The notes beneath the pieces are model-generated. The model was given only the letters and a program-made list of their open reading frames with translations, searched no databases and was not told where the DNA came from. From Isochrysis galbana (Eukaryota > Haptophyta > Isochrysidales > Isochrysidaceae): a DNA stretch of 64,000 nucleotides. Below are positions 51,294-60,926 of the stretch, in pieces; the stretch's first letter is position 1, and every line of letters begins with the position of its first letter. The stretch lies in NCBI GenBank assembly GCA_018136815.1, contig CM030934.1, forward strand, positions 2,058,137 through 2,122,136, in the 5' to 3' direction. The position numbers and the translations under genes are program-made.

Positions 51294-53861
51294 TTAGCGT
51301 GCGAACTGGCGTGTGTCGTTCTTGGGCCGCGAGCCGTAAGGATTCTCCTCCGAAAAGCGCCCTTGCTTCGCGCCCTTGCGGCGCGAGGGCTCTTTGGGGT
51401 TGGCTTTTAGCATCAGAGTTACCTGCACGGGTTGGAGAGCATCAGGTGACCCAGTGGGGAGGGTTAGAACGGGGGCGCGCAATAGGTGGTGGGGGCGGCC
51501 GAGCCCGCCAGGGTTGCTTGGGGTCATAGTGGCGCGCAGGAGCCGCGCCTTTGGCGGATTTTCGAAGCCAAAGCTCTTCGCGACGCCTTGCAGGTCGAGG
51601 GCGTAGACGTCGAACACGTCCTTGAAGGAGTGCGAGTTATACGCATGTATGTACGAGCTGTGCAATTGCGAGGAGGGTTGCTCGGTCCGAACAGGTCGGC
51701 CCAAACAAGGCAGTGACCGCTGATCGGGGGGCGCGGCGGTTGAGCCGAGCGCTAAGGCGTGGCGCGCCACCTCACGGCGCAGATGGCGGCGAGGGCGCGC
51801 ACCGGTACGCCTCTCGAGCCGATTTGTGTAGGTAGTAGTTTTTGGCGACAAGTTTTTCGAGCTGCGCCCCGACGTTGGCGAGCTTAGATGTAGGGAACTC
51901 GTACTCACAGACAGGTACGTTGGCCTGCACGCGAGCGGCAGTGGAAACGGAGGTACACTTAGGGCACGCAGATAGCGACTGGTAGCGCGCTAGGCACTTG
52001 CCTGCTTGAGATATTTGAGAAAGGCGATCTCCTGGGGCAGGAGGAAGAGGAGCGCGCGACCTCGGCCACCAGCGCGAGCGGTTCGGCCGACTCGGTGGAT
52101 GTAGGCCTTGGGCTCGTCGGGCGGGTCGTACTGGACCTGTGGGCAGGAGCCAGGAGGCGGCAGTAGATGGGGGGAAAGACGAGTGCGATGCGGGAGGAGG
52201 ATCGAATCGTGCCAAGAGCCCCTGGTGGCGCGGCGGTGACCGGCGGGCAAGGTGCCGCCCTCACGATCCAGTCGACAGCCGGAATGTCCAGACCGCGGGC
52301 CGCGACGTCCGTTGACAGTAGGATCCCAGACGATGCTGAGCAAAACTCGAAGAAGGTGGCTGTCCGCTTGTTCTGCTTCTGGTCGCCGTGCAATTCGAGG
52401 ACGGGCAGGTCGATATAGTTGAAGAGTTCCGCGTGATACTTGACCTGAATAACCGCCAAGCAGGTGGGGAGGCGCGTCGGCGCTCGAGGGCCCGCGAGCG
52501 CTGCACGATGGGTAGAGGGGAGGGCGGCGCACCGAATTGCAGGAAGAGAAGAAGACGATTACTTTCTTCGTTAGGTTCTTCTTGAGAAAGGTGAAGAGGA
52601 GAAGGAAGCGCTTCGCGCTTTCGCACACGACGAAGCCCTGCGATGGGCCGGCGGAAGGGTTCGGCGGCGGCGGCGCGCCGTGGCGGGAGGACGAGCGGGC
52701 GACGAGGCGCGGACAGGCCACCACCTGCTCAAGCGTTGAGACGGTGGCGTTGTCGGCGAGCTGCTGTGCCTCGACGTATACCGGCTTGTGCTGGATGGCG
52801 AGGCGGGCCAGGTCGGCCACATTCTTGGTCTGCACAGGGCGTACGGACGGTGGCTCGCGGGCGAGTGGCGAAGGCGCGTGGCGATGGGAGCGGCAGGCCC
52901 TACGCCCCCTACACCTGCGTGGCGGAGAAGAGCGCCGTCTGGCGGCCTTCGGTGGGGAGTAGCTTGATGATAGCGCGCATATCCTCCTCGAATCCAATCT
53001 CAAGGATCCGGTCGGCCTCGTCGATGATGAGCATCTGCAGCTTGGTGAAATCGAATCCCTTGGTCCCCGATAGGTGGTCGAGCAGGCGGCCTGGCGTAGC
53101 GACGAGGTGGGCGACGCCCTTTGCCAGCTTGTCCGCCTCTGCGCGCCTGTTGGCGCCGCCCATCACGAGCCCGTGTGTCTGCCGATGCTGCGCGCAGAGT
53201 TCGCGAAGCACGCCGTAGATCTGCATTTTGGAGATCGGGAGAGGGGGTGGGGGCGAGCGTTGCGCGGGAAGGGCGCTCAGCGGCCCAATGCAGCGACGGC
53301 GCAGCCGGGGAGCTTTCCCTGCGCACCCACCTGCAGTGCGAGCTCTCTCGTCGGCGCGATCGTGATCGCTCCCGTTCCGTTCCTCGGCATCCACCTGGCC
53401 CTGGCGAGCAGCTCGACGGCGGGTATGAGGAAGGAGAGCGTCTTCCCTGAGCCCGTCTTGGCCTGCGCGAGAACATCGAGCCCCTTGAGAAGAGGAGGGA
53501 TCGACCTCGCCTGGATCTCCGTGAGCGTGCTGAAGCCCATCGATCCAAGCGCGGCCTGGGTCTGAGGAAGCAGGTGGAGCGAGTCGAAACGGATCCCCTC
53601 GTACGATGCCGATGGCTCCGAAGCCTCCGCCTGCGCTTCTTCGGCTGCAGAAGCCAGCTCCTTCTCAAGAGAAGCGGCCTCTTCTTGAGCGAGAGCGTTC
53701 TTCTGGCGTTCCGCCTCCTCCTCGGCGATCCTGCGCTTCTGCTTGAGTTTGGGCTTCTTTTTTGTGGGTGAGGAAGTATCTGGGCGCACACGCTTGCCCT
53801 TCCGACCCGACGGGGCCACGCCCTCGCTCGGCTTGATGCCCACGGTCTCTTTGCGCGCCAT
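51294..53861 (-). CDS. HAS1: DEAD-box RNA helicase, DDX18/Has1 type (573 aa, 9 exons)
   Basis: Nine minus-strand exons were assembled: 53861-53331, 53220-52915, 52829-52725, 52637-52533, 52444-52265, 52136-52002, 51924-51803, 51657-51549, 51422-51294. All joins keep frame and restore conserved helicase sequence. Motifs: Q motif with [10 protein letters not shown] and [34 protein letters not shown] in [41 protein letters not shown] and [10 protein letters not shown]. The C terminus matches Has1/DDX18 ([42 protein letters not shown]). Introns 6 and 8 use GC donors (CAG|gcaagt; AAG|gcgcgg). Has1 unwinds snoRNA-pre-rRNA duplexes in the nucleolus for 40S and 60S assembly. The N terminus is Lys/Glu-rich with a likely nuclear localisation signal ([12 protein letters not shown]). 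Confidence 0.95.
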
Positions 53862-54129
53862 GGCACACGAGGGAAGAGAGTGGAAGAAAGAGACAGAAGA
53901 GGCAGAAAGTGAGGGTGTGAGAAACCAAAGAAATAGGCTTGGAGTAGTGAGAAACGAAGGGGATGTGCGAGAGAGAAGGCCGCCCGAGAGTGGAGATCGC
54001 GCTCCTGGGGGCACGCCGAGGGGTTTATTCTCGTATGGAGGGGTTTCTTCCTTTACACTCGAGGTGCCCCCGCGGGCTGGCGTCTTCCCCCCTCGCTCCA
54101 CAATATGTATGTTTACCTCGTCTCCTCTA

Positions 54130-54480
54130 CTCTGTGGACGGCACGTCGACGGCGGTGGGGAGAGAGAGAGAGGGAGAGAGAGAGAGAGAGCGTGAGGGAG
54201 AGAGAGAAAGAGGGAGAGAGAGGGAGGGAGGGAGGAGGGAGGGAGAAGAGAGAGAGAAGGGGTGTGTATGTAGAGAGAGAGATCTCTGGGAGAGGGTGGG
54301 GTGGAGAGAACAGAGGGGGAGCGAGAGGGGGAGAAAAAGAGGGGGTGGAGGAGAGGAGAATAGAGAGAGATGGAGAGAGAGAGAGAAGAGAGAGAGGGAG
54401 AAAAGGCGAGAGGGAGGGAGAGAGGGAGAGAGAGAGAGAAGAGAGAGAGAGAAAGGGAGAAGGCCGTCAAGTCCTCGTCC
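54130..54480 (-). repeat. GA-rich microsatellite upstream of the helicase gene
   Basis: About 350 bases of GAGAGAGGGA-type sequence on the plus strand (CT on the coding strand) lie 270 bases ahead of the helicase start codon. This repeats the pattern seen ahead of other genes in the window. The long Arg/Glu and Ser/Leu frames through it are artefacts of the repeat. Confidence 0.85.
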
Positions 54481-54599
54481 GACGAATCCTCTGTGTGGGC
54501 CAGCGCGCCGCTGTGAGTGAGAGACGCAGCCACGAAGCCAAGCCACCGAGTCTACTCTACAATCTACAATAATACTACCGTTGGAACTTAGAGCGTCGT

Positions 54600-54812
54600 A
54601 GGGCATCTTGTTCGCTAGCAGTCGTCGCCACAGGCGCGGGACTGACCGATTCTTCGGTGGGCGGGGCTCTTGCTCCGCCCACCCCCTTCTCCGCGCTGTC
54701 TCTTCCCTCTCTTGCGGCACGCGCAATGGCGCGCCTGCAGCAGGCCTCCAGCTGCCCTCTGGTGACCCCTGGAGGCTTTGGAAAAAAAATCTTCTTAAAA
54801 ATTCCCGCTACG
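54600..54812 (-). repeat. Dispersed GC-rich repeat (inverted copy of 62430-62600)
   Basis: Read on the minus strand, blocks TCCAGGGGTCACCAGAGGGCA, CAGGCGCGCCATTGCGCGTGC and GGGGGTGGGCGGAGCAAGAGC follow the same order as at 62450-62590; a more diverged copy lies at 63730-63900. Beyond it at 54781-54812 stands GAAAAAAAATCTTCTTAAAAATTC, an element-end motif variant. No trustworthy ORF is present. Confidence 0.6.
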
Positions 54813-54899
54813 TATGCGGCGTGAGGCAGCTTGCTAGTGTACCTCCCTACTACCCAACCTTAACCCCTCACAACCCCTTTCCCCTTCCCCAGTTCCCTC

Positions 54900-55253
54900 T
54901 TTAGCGGAGAAGCTGGTTCCAGGGAGGCCGCGCGCGCTGCTTCGGCCGGGAGTTGGAGAGAAGGGGGCGGGAGAATGTGGTTCGTCTCTTGATCAAGTTT
55001 CGACTCGGATGTTCTCGTTTGTATAACGCGAGATCTTCATTGGTTCCCGGTGTGGTTCCTACTAAGAGATTTGGCTACCCTAGGTGATGTTCTTTATGTC
55101 CAGGCCTCTCGCCGCCTGCAAGAGGTCCTCTGATGCTCCTAGGTTGAAATCCTTGTTACAGTGGGCTTATCATTTTCCGAATGTGTTTGTTACTCGGGGC
55201 GTGTAGCCCCATGTTCTCGCGCTGTTTTTTTAACCTTTTGCTCATAGCGAGAA
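54900..55253 (+). other. Unassigned sequence ahead of the gag-like element
   Basis: A moderately AT-rich stretch without ORFs. It ends in TTTTTTAACCTTTTGCTCATAGCGAG right before the palindrome. It could be the 5' untranslated or terminal-repeat part of the gag-like element, but no second copy lies in the window to prove it. Confidence 0.3.
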
Positions 55254-55435
55254 TGACGAATTGGGATGGCCCTTAGCCCTTAGGGCCTGAGGGCAATGAG
55301 GAAGGTGGCAAGCCGGCGGCAGGCGCGGCTTCGGAGACGGCTTCGGAGACGAAAGCCGTCTCCTCAGCCGCGCCTGCCGCCGGCTTGCCACCTTCCTCAT
55401 TGCCCTCAGGCCCTAAGGGCCATCCCAATTCGTCA
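55254..55435. repeat. Large near-perfect palindrome (70-bp arms)
   Basis: The left arm 55254-55330 (TGACGAATTGGGATGGCCCT...) and right arm 55366-55435 (...AGGGCCATCCCAATTCGTCA) are reverse complements along 70 bases, apart from a 7-base insertion (a duplicated TTAGCCC-type unit) in the left arm. Between them GGAGACGGCTT (55333) and AAGCCGTCTCC (55353) pair again, leaving a 9-base loop. As RNA this would be a very stable hairpin of about 80 bp. It lies 80 bases before the gag-like ATG. Confidence 0.9.
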
Positions 55436-55514
55436 GGTGTAGAATCTCTCCCGGTGCGTCCCGCGCTGGACGTCTCAATGGGGGTCAACCCCACCTCTTG
55501 CAGAGTCGGGCACC

Positions 55515-56744
55515 ATGCCTGCCCTGCCCCCTTTCTCCTCTCCGGACGGACATCCACCGCCACCCTCGCAGTGGGAGGTGATGCCCTCCCTTTCTTCGCC
55601 CCCTGATCTCTCTGCGGTTCCCCCACCATCATCTCCGCCATCGCCGCCGGAGCCCATGGAGGGCAGGTCCAAGCCCGAGTCTTTCCAGGGTGAAGATCAT
55701 CCTCTGGAAGGATTCCTCCCCTCTTCTAGCGCATGCCTCGAGGCTCCACCACCCTTACCATCGGACTCGGAGGCCGCCTACGAGCCCTATCACGCCTCCC
55801 TCGAACGCCTCTCGGTCGCCTCGGTCGCCCCAAGTCAGCCGTCTCGTCGTGAAGAGGCCCCGGGCCTGCTGCCCGACTCCCTTCTTCATCTCTCTTCTTC
55901 TTCACCGTCTGCTACGGCCCTGCCGCCAACTTCGTCGGCTTCACCGGGGCTCAATGCCGTCGAGCTGCGCTATATTGAACTCATGCAGGCCATGGCCGCA
56001 CAGTTCTCTCAGCAGCTTGCCGCGGTCACCAGCGCGATTGAACGAGGCCGACTCCCTACTGCTCCAGTCCAGGCAGCCAGCCCGCCTCCACCTCCGTCCG
56101 AAGATGGCGGCGAAAATGTTTTGCCTCCGCCACCGCCGCTGCCTCGTTCCTCATCGAAACCTAAAAAGCCTCATAAGGACAAGAAGAAGGACCGCCGCCG
56201 CCGCCGCTACAGTCCCTCTACTTCTTCGTCCTCCTCGTCCTCGTCCCCGGTTTCTAGCCCGCGTTCATCCAACTCTTCGCCGATCAGCGACTCGGAGTCC
56301 GATGGGTCATCCGAGTCTACGGACTCTCGCCGCAAGCCTCGCCGTGCCAAGGGTGGCCACTATACCACCGCAGGCAAAAGCTACAATACTCGAGAGGGAC
56401 GGCCCTCTATGATGGCCCCCGAAGGTTTACATTCTAACTCTCGCCGATCTCTTCGCCCCCACGCCTCTAAGTCCAAGTCAGGCCATCACAGTAGCCGGGA
56501 GAGTCGACGTCACACTAAACGCCACGCCGCTCCTCCCGCGGACCCAGCCCTGTCGGATGAGCCGGACATTCTCGAGCAGTGGCTACGCCACTATGGGCGC
56601 CACGGCAAGGCCTACTCTGACTCCGCTAGTGCCCCACTCGAATACCAGGTGATGGCGGCCCGTGAGGTCCCCTCTGGTGAGTCGTCCAAGGATTGTTTGT
56701 TGTGTCATGTGCTTGCCCCCGAGCGAGGGGTGCACAGATGGTAG
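55515..56744 (+). CDS. Gag-like retroelement protein, 3' end replaced
   Basis: The 409-residue ORF starts MPALPPFSSPDG (other ATGs follow). It has a Pro/Ser-rich start, a helical segment NAVELRYIELMQAMAAQFSQ...AIERG near residue 160, a Lys/Arg run (KKPHKDKKKDRRRRR) with Ser-rich and acidic stretches like an RS domain, and a late conserved-looking part LSDEPDILEQWLRHYGRHG. This layout is common to structural (gag/ORF1) proteins of retroelements in algae, but no protease or reverse transcriptase follows. The last 20 residues read into antisense of another element (56626-57051), so the ORF is probably cut off near 56720. Confidence 0.5.
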   Translation: MPALPPFSSPDGHPPPPSQWEVMPSLSSPPDLSAVPPPSSPPSPPEPMEGRSKPESFQGEDHPLEGFLPSSSACLEAPPPLPSDSEAAYEPYHASLERLSVASVAPSQPSRREEAPGLLPDSLLHLSSSSPSATALPPTSSASPGLNAVELRYIELMQAMAAQFSQQLAAVTSAIERGRLPTAPVQAASPPPPPSEDGGENVLPPPPPLPRSSSKPKKPHKDKKKDRRRRRYSPSTSSSSSSSSPVSSPRSSNSSPISDSESDGSSESTDSRRKPRRAKGGHYTTAGKSYNTREGRPSMMAPEGLHSNSRRSLRPHASKSKSGHHSSRESRRHTKRHAAPPADPALSDEPDILEQWLRHYGRHGKAYSDSASAPLEYQVMAAREVPSGESSKDCLLCHVLAPERGVHRW

Positions 56745-57051
56745 GAGTTACCGCCATGGGGGTGGCAGCAGAGCTGCCACTCCCCATGGGGAGTCCTTGA
56801 GTGGGTGGCTGCACGGCGGCGCTGGCGGTCTGAGCCTGGCTCAGGTTCTGTTGATCAGCAGGGAACAGGACCTTGCCTGCTCCCTGCTTCTGTGGCTGCC
56901 TGGGAGGCGAGGGAGGCGGCGCCATCTCGAAGTCGTGGTCGGGCCGTGCGGAGGCCTGCGAGCGCTTCGGCTCCGGCGGCTTGGGGCGGCCCCGTTGGGG
57001 CGTCGTGGCGGCAGGGGGCTGGGAAGTGGGAGCGGTCGGCGCGCGCTCCAT
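56626..57051 (-). pseudogene. Retroelement ORF1 5' fragment (MERA type), copy B
   Basis: The frame starts ATGGAGCGCGCGCC at 57051 (MERAPTAPTSQPP) and runs 141 residues. Its Pro/Gln/Arg-rich start resembles that of the ORF1 at 36347. Just before the ATG on this strand stands AAAACTATTGTTATAGTTTT, a perfect hairpin. The frame runs into the gag-like ORF on the other strand, so the fragment is 5'-only. Confidence 0.5.
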
Positions 57052-57055
57052 CGCT

Positions 57056-57079
57056 AAAACTATAACAATAGTTTTTGAT
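57056..57079 (-). repeat. Hairpin AAAACTAT-TGTT-ATAGTTTT at a retroelement 5' end
   Basis: An 8-bp perfect stem with a 4-base loop lies 4 bases upstream of an ATGGAGCGCGC start. A near copy is at 50254-50275, and a half-match (ACAATAGTTTTTGA) at 36495-36508. Confidence 0.6.
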
Positions 57080-57152
57080 GTTAAACATTGATAATAGGGT
57101 CCTATGTGTCCTATGTCCTAATATGTGAATATTGTTGTTGTTGTAGAAATAA

Positions 57153-57389
57153 CTATGGACATTTGATGGCTCCATTCGATTGATGTCTCATAATTGACGG
57201 AACGACACCTTGGCGTGCGGCTTGTGGGTGTGGTGGCACGGGCCGTGGCTCGTGGCTCGTGCTCGTGCTCACCTGATCGGCCTTGGGTGCAGCGCGCGCA
57301 CGCTTTGGCGGCGCGGCCATGGTCGCGGCCCAGTCAGGCGTCGCGGCGGGGGTGGCGGCAGGGGAGGAGGGGAGCGACGCGCGCTCCAT
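57153..57389 (-). pseudogene. Retroelement ORF1 5' fragment (MERA type), copy C
   Basis: It starts ATGGAGCGCGCGTCG at 57389 (MERASLPSSPAATP). The segment PPKRARAAPKADQVSTSTS lines up with AKRPRPPAEAEQVSAI of the ORF1 at 36347, supporting common origin. Upstream on this strand stands ACTATCTTTAAAAAGATAGG, another hairpin. The 3' part passes into GGTGTCGTTCCGTCAATTAT (57212-57193), which equals the start of the LTR-like repeats at 14761 and 15730. Truncated. Confidence 0.5.
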
Positions 57390-57899
57390 GACCCTATCTT
57401 TTTAAAGATAGTTGTCCTTGTCCCCCTGTCCCCCTGTCCCCTGTCCCCCTACTATCTACTAGTACTATGTATTACCCCCTCTCCTTTTACTCTGGCTTGT
57501 CTAGAGTACTCGTATACTCTAGAGTACAATATTCTCCCTCTCGTTCTTGGGGGCCCTTGGCGGGCGTCCGCGGCGGCGGCGGCGGCGGCGGCAGTGCCAC
57601 TCCGCCTCTCTCCTCTACGACCGCCCTTGGCGATGGACACGCAGTACTACATACAGCACAAGTGGGCACGCGAGCCAAAGCTTCCTTCCCCCCTCGTCCT
57701 CGCCCCCCGATCGCCAAGCACTCGGCCTGATGTGGTAGCTGCTTCTCTCCCTCACCCCAGCCCTCTCTCTATCTCCTCTCCCTCCCTCCCTGCCCGTCCC
57801 TCTCGCAGCCCGTTCCGGAAGGAGAGGCGTGATCGCACACCCACCATGCTAGGTGCGCGCCCCACCGCCCGAGAGCGCCGCTGTCGCACCAAGTTTCAG

Positions 57900-58213
57900 C
57901 GCAGCGACGCTTTTGCTCACGCCACCTCTCACTTCGCCTGGCAGCTCTCCTTGTCGCGCTTGGCCTCCTCGCCTTCTGGAGCATGCGCAGTGGCTCGAGC
58001 ATGCAGCGTAGCATGGCACACCGCGTGGAGGAGCGACACGAGCTCGCGCCCATCGCGCTCGCTCATCCTGCCGCACTCTCGCAGAACACGACGCGCGGGT
58101 TTGGGGCAGGCCATCCTGGGGAGACGCATACGACGGGTTCTGCGGCAGCCGTTGGCAAGGTCAACGGGGCAGACACGCACGCGGAAAGAAACAGTACCGC
58201 CAGGCCAGCATAA
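57900..58213 (+). CDS. Possible signal-anchored membrane protein exon
   Basis: After an acceptor-like gtttcag at 57899 the frame reads QRRFCSRHLSLRLAALLVAL and GLLAFWSMRSGSS, then a hydrophilic tail (VEERHELAPIALAHPAALSQ, one N-x-T site) to a stop at 58213. Basic residues followed by one hydrophobic helix and a Ser/Ala/His stem look like the N terminus of a type II membrane protein such as a Golgi glycosyltransferase, but no catalytic domain follows. Other frames through this area are equally long, so this is a weak call. Confidence 0.3.
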
Positions 58214-58524
58214 TTTTCCTGGCGTCGATGAATTGACGACTACGGCATGTGCCGCGCCGGAGGGGCTGACTGTCTGCACACGGGGCTGGCGGCACGCGTG
58301 GAGTGTGCCGCCGCACGATAGGCTAGGATGACGTGTTGGATTGGCTAAGGAGCGCCGAGTGCGTTGTGCGGTACGTCTCGATGCTGTTCGGCGGCTGACT
58401 TGCCGCACTCACGCCTCCCTCGCGCATGCAGCCCAACGTTGCGTGGGGCGAATTCTTCAGGCAGTTTGCCCAGGGATTGAAGGTCGCCAATCTTGTGATG
58501 CGGCAGTGCAGTCCATGGCCATCA

Positions 58525-58621
58525 CCGGCCGCCGCACAGCTGGAACGTGGCCTACGCTTTCCCCCTCGAGTCCACCGGCCGCCGCACAGCTGGAACGTGG
58601 CATACGCTTTCCCCCTCGAGT
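58525..58621 (+). repeat. Tandem duplication of a 48-bp unit
   Basis: CCGGCCGCCGCACAGCTGGA followed by ACGTGGC(C/A)TACGC and TTTCCCCCTCGAGTCC occurs twice in a row with a single base change between the copies. The duplication is recent. It lies in a region with no supported gene. Confidence 0.9.
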
Positions 58622-59915
58622 CCTCGCCGCCTCTGGCAAACCGTCTCAGCATGGCCACAGTCGGCGAGGAATGGTGGTGTCAGCTTGTTGTCACTGTCTA
58701 TTGATGTGCCTAGCCTCTCAACTCCGCGCCGTCGTGGACCCTGTCGAGAATTGACCGATGTTGGCACTATTGAACTCTGAGCATTCACGGTTTCCAACAT
58801 TCCGGACTCCGGACTCAAAGGGCGCGAGCAACTTCCTCGGGAGGTGAGCCAGAAGTGAGAGCTGGATGGCGCGGTGAGCACACGGGGTCGACCACAAACA
58901 GGACGAGCTGCGCCATCCGAGCAAATGCGTGACCCCCAGAGGAGAGGCGGATGAGAGAAGGAGAGGTCGCGTTAGAGGGCAGAGCGTGCACGTATGTGTC
59001 GATGGTCGTTGGACACATGGCGCCTACGCGCTTAAGCTAGGGGCAGCGCTAAACGTTACGGCGCTTTTGTTGTGGTTGTTTGTGGTTGTTTGTGGTGCTA
59101 CACGCTTCACGTGCATGTGATGTCTGTTATTTTGGCCTTTTTGGATTCATTTTCTCTTGAGAGTTGTACCGCTACTGCCATTAGCAAAGCACCAACCCGG
59201 CAGGCCACGCCACACATGACCCGTGGTGAAACACAAGGCACGGACTATGGATATGGACTATCGCGCCCTTTGTGCAGCAAGTGTCAAGTGTAAAAGGCCC
59301 CTTCACCCTTCACCTTCACCATTTTATTATCGTTCATCGCCCCTGCCTTACTCTTCACGCAAGCATCTGCCCCCCGGCGAATCGCTTGGCCGCGGATGAG
59401 AGTGACACGCCCTTGATGCTTGGACTTCCTCGCCCAAGCAGTCCCCAGAAGAAGAATTGACGGAAGGCCTCGGGAGCCCACTGTGGCAAGCTGCGCCCCG
59501 CTGAGAACTCTTTTACTTTGTACGGCGGTCGAGCCTGACCATGCGGCGCGAGTGGGAGGAATACCGTTGGGGGAGCCCCGCGAGGGAGGCGAGATCTCGC
59601 GTCCGCGTCGTCTCTCTCTCTCTCTCTCTGCCGCTGTGCTTCGGCTGCGCGGGCCAGCTCTGCGCCTCCTCTGGTTCTTCTCCTAAATCATGTTACTATT
59701 AAGAGCTCTGGGGTCTCATCTTCTGGTGGCCCTCGCAGTTGTCGACCCCCTGGGCTGCCCCCCCCCCTCTCCCCGTCTCTCTCCCTCCGTCCCGCCTTCA
59801 ACCGCGACTTCCAACGGGGCTTTCTCACATAAACAGGTGTAACTATTACTTACCCGCCTTTCGACCATCAGGCACTCTCTCCTTCTTTCTCTTTCTCTCT
59901 CTCTCTGTCTCTGCG
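58622..59915. other. Intergenic region ahead of the bS20 gene
   Basis: No gene is recognised. TGTGGTTGTT is repeated near 59073-59092, and CACCCTTCACCTTCACC near 59302. CT tracts at 59608-59630 and 59878-59910 precede the bS20 start codon and probably belong to its leader. Confidence 0.5.
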
Positions 59916-60926
59916 ATGTTGCGCTCTCTGCTCGTCCTCTCTCTCCTCTCTCTCTCCTCGGCGTTGGTGGCGGGCCCGGTGGTCGCGGTCGCGCCGAGCG
60001 TGTCGCGTGTGACCTCCTCCCCCTCCATGATCGCGCTCACCAAGCCTCAGCGCACCAATCAGCGCCGGCGTGCCTACAACAAGATGTACAAGTCGGAGAT
60101 GAAAACTGCGATCAAGCGGGTGAGCCCTGCAGCGCGATTAGCGAGGGCGCGCCCGGGAGTAGAAGGCGCAGGGGATAGGCGGAGGATTCAGTCAGACACG
60201 TGTGCGCCCGGCGCGTGCGCACGTGTGGGATGTGTGGAGGAAAAGTGGGAAGGGGGAGGGGAGGGGGAGAGGCTCAGGCGAGCGGAAGAGGGGGGGGGGG
60301 GGCGGACTTGCTGAGCTGCCGGTGAGAGGAGGAGGGCAAAGGATGCGCTGGAGAGCACGCCGATAGAGCACTCGAAGCCCCACCCGCTCAAATTGGGCGA
60401 CGGGACGGGGCAGCCAGGCGGAGGAGCAGAGGATGAAGCTTGCGCCGGGAAGGGTTTTCCCGTATGGGAACGGGAGCTACTGCGTTTACCGAAGGGACGC
60501 TCGAGCGCTGGCAGTATGCCGAGTACAGAAGAAATGCTGCGTTGAGGCAGGATTGAGCCAGCCTGGCAAAAGATGTCATGGAGGGACCTGCTGGGCTGTA
60601 CTGTACGCAATATAGGGGAGAACATGCACGGGCTGACAACTATACACCATGTTGCCCGCACCCTTCTCTTTGGCAACCCCAAATCAGTCTCTTCACTGCT
60701 CGCATGCGCCCAGGTTTTTGAGGCAGTTGAGCAGGGTGACTACCAGTACGCTTCCATGCGCCTCAACAAGGCGCAGTCCATCATCGACAAGAATGTCAAA
60801 CGCAACATCATGCACAAGAACACTGCCGCTCGCCGAAAGTCGCTGCTCACCATGAAGGTCAAGGCGCTCGAGGGCGCCGCTGCTGCGCCTGCTCCTGCTG
60901 CCGAGTCGCCCGCCGAGGAAGCATAG
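59916..60926 (+). CDS. rpsT: Plastid 30S ribosomal protein bS20, nuclear-encoded precursor (138 aa, 2 exons)
   Basis: Exons are 59916-60119 and 60714-60926; the intron is GT-AG (gtgagc...gcgcccag), phase 0. Residues 1-20 (MLRSLLVLSLLSLSSALVAG) are a signal peptide. About 15 further Val/Ser/Pro/Arg-rich residues can serve as transit peptide, the two-part leader expected for a plastid with more than two membranes. The mature part is bS20: TKPQRTNQRRRAYNKMYKSE, MKTAIKR|VFEAVEQGDY, RLNKAQSIIDKN and IMHKNTAARRKSLL, followed by an Ala/Pro/Glu tail. bS20 binds 16S rRNA early in small-subunit assembly. The 594-base intron is unusually long for this window and contains a poly-G run. Confidence 0.93.

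Noticed and set aside
54100..54730. Arg/Glu/Gly frames on plus and Ser/Leu/Pro frames on minus upstream of the helicase
   Set aside because: Microsatellite artefact. The helicase frame is open here, but its natural start is the ATG at 53861.
57210..58331. 373-residue plus frame
   Set aside because: It runs through antisense of an ORF1 fragment, a GCG-repeat (poly-Ala) and unrelated sequence, with no motif in common with any family; only a short part in another frame looked plausible.
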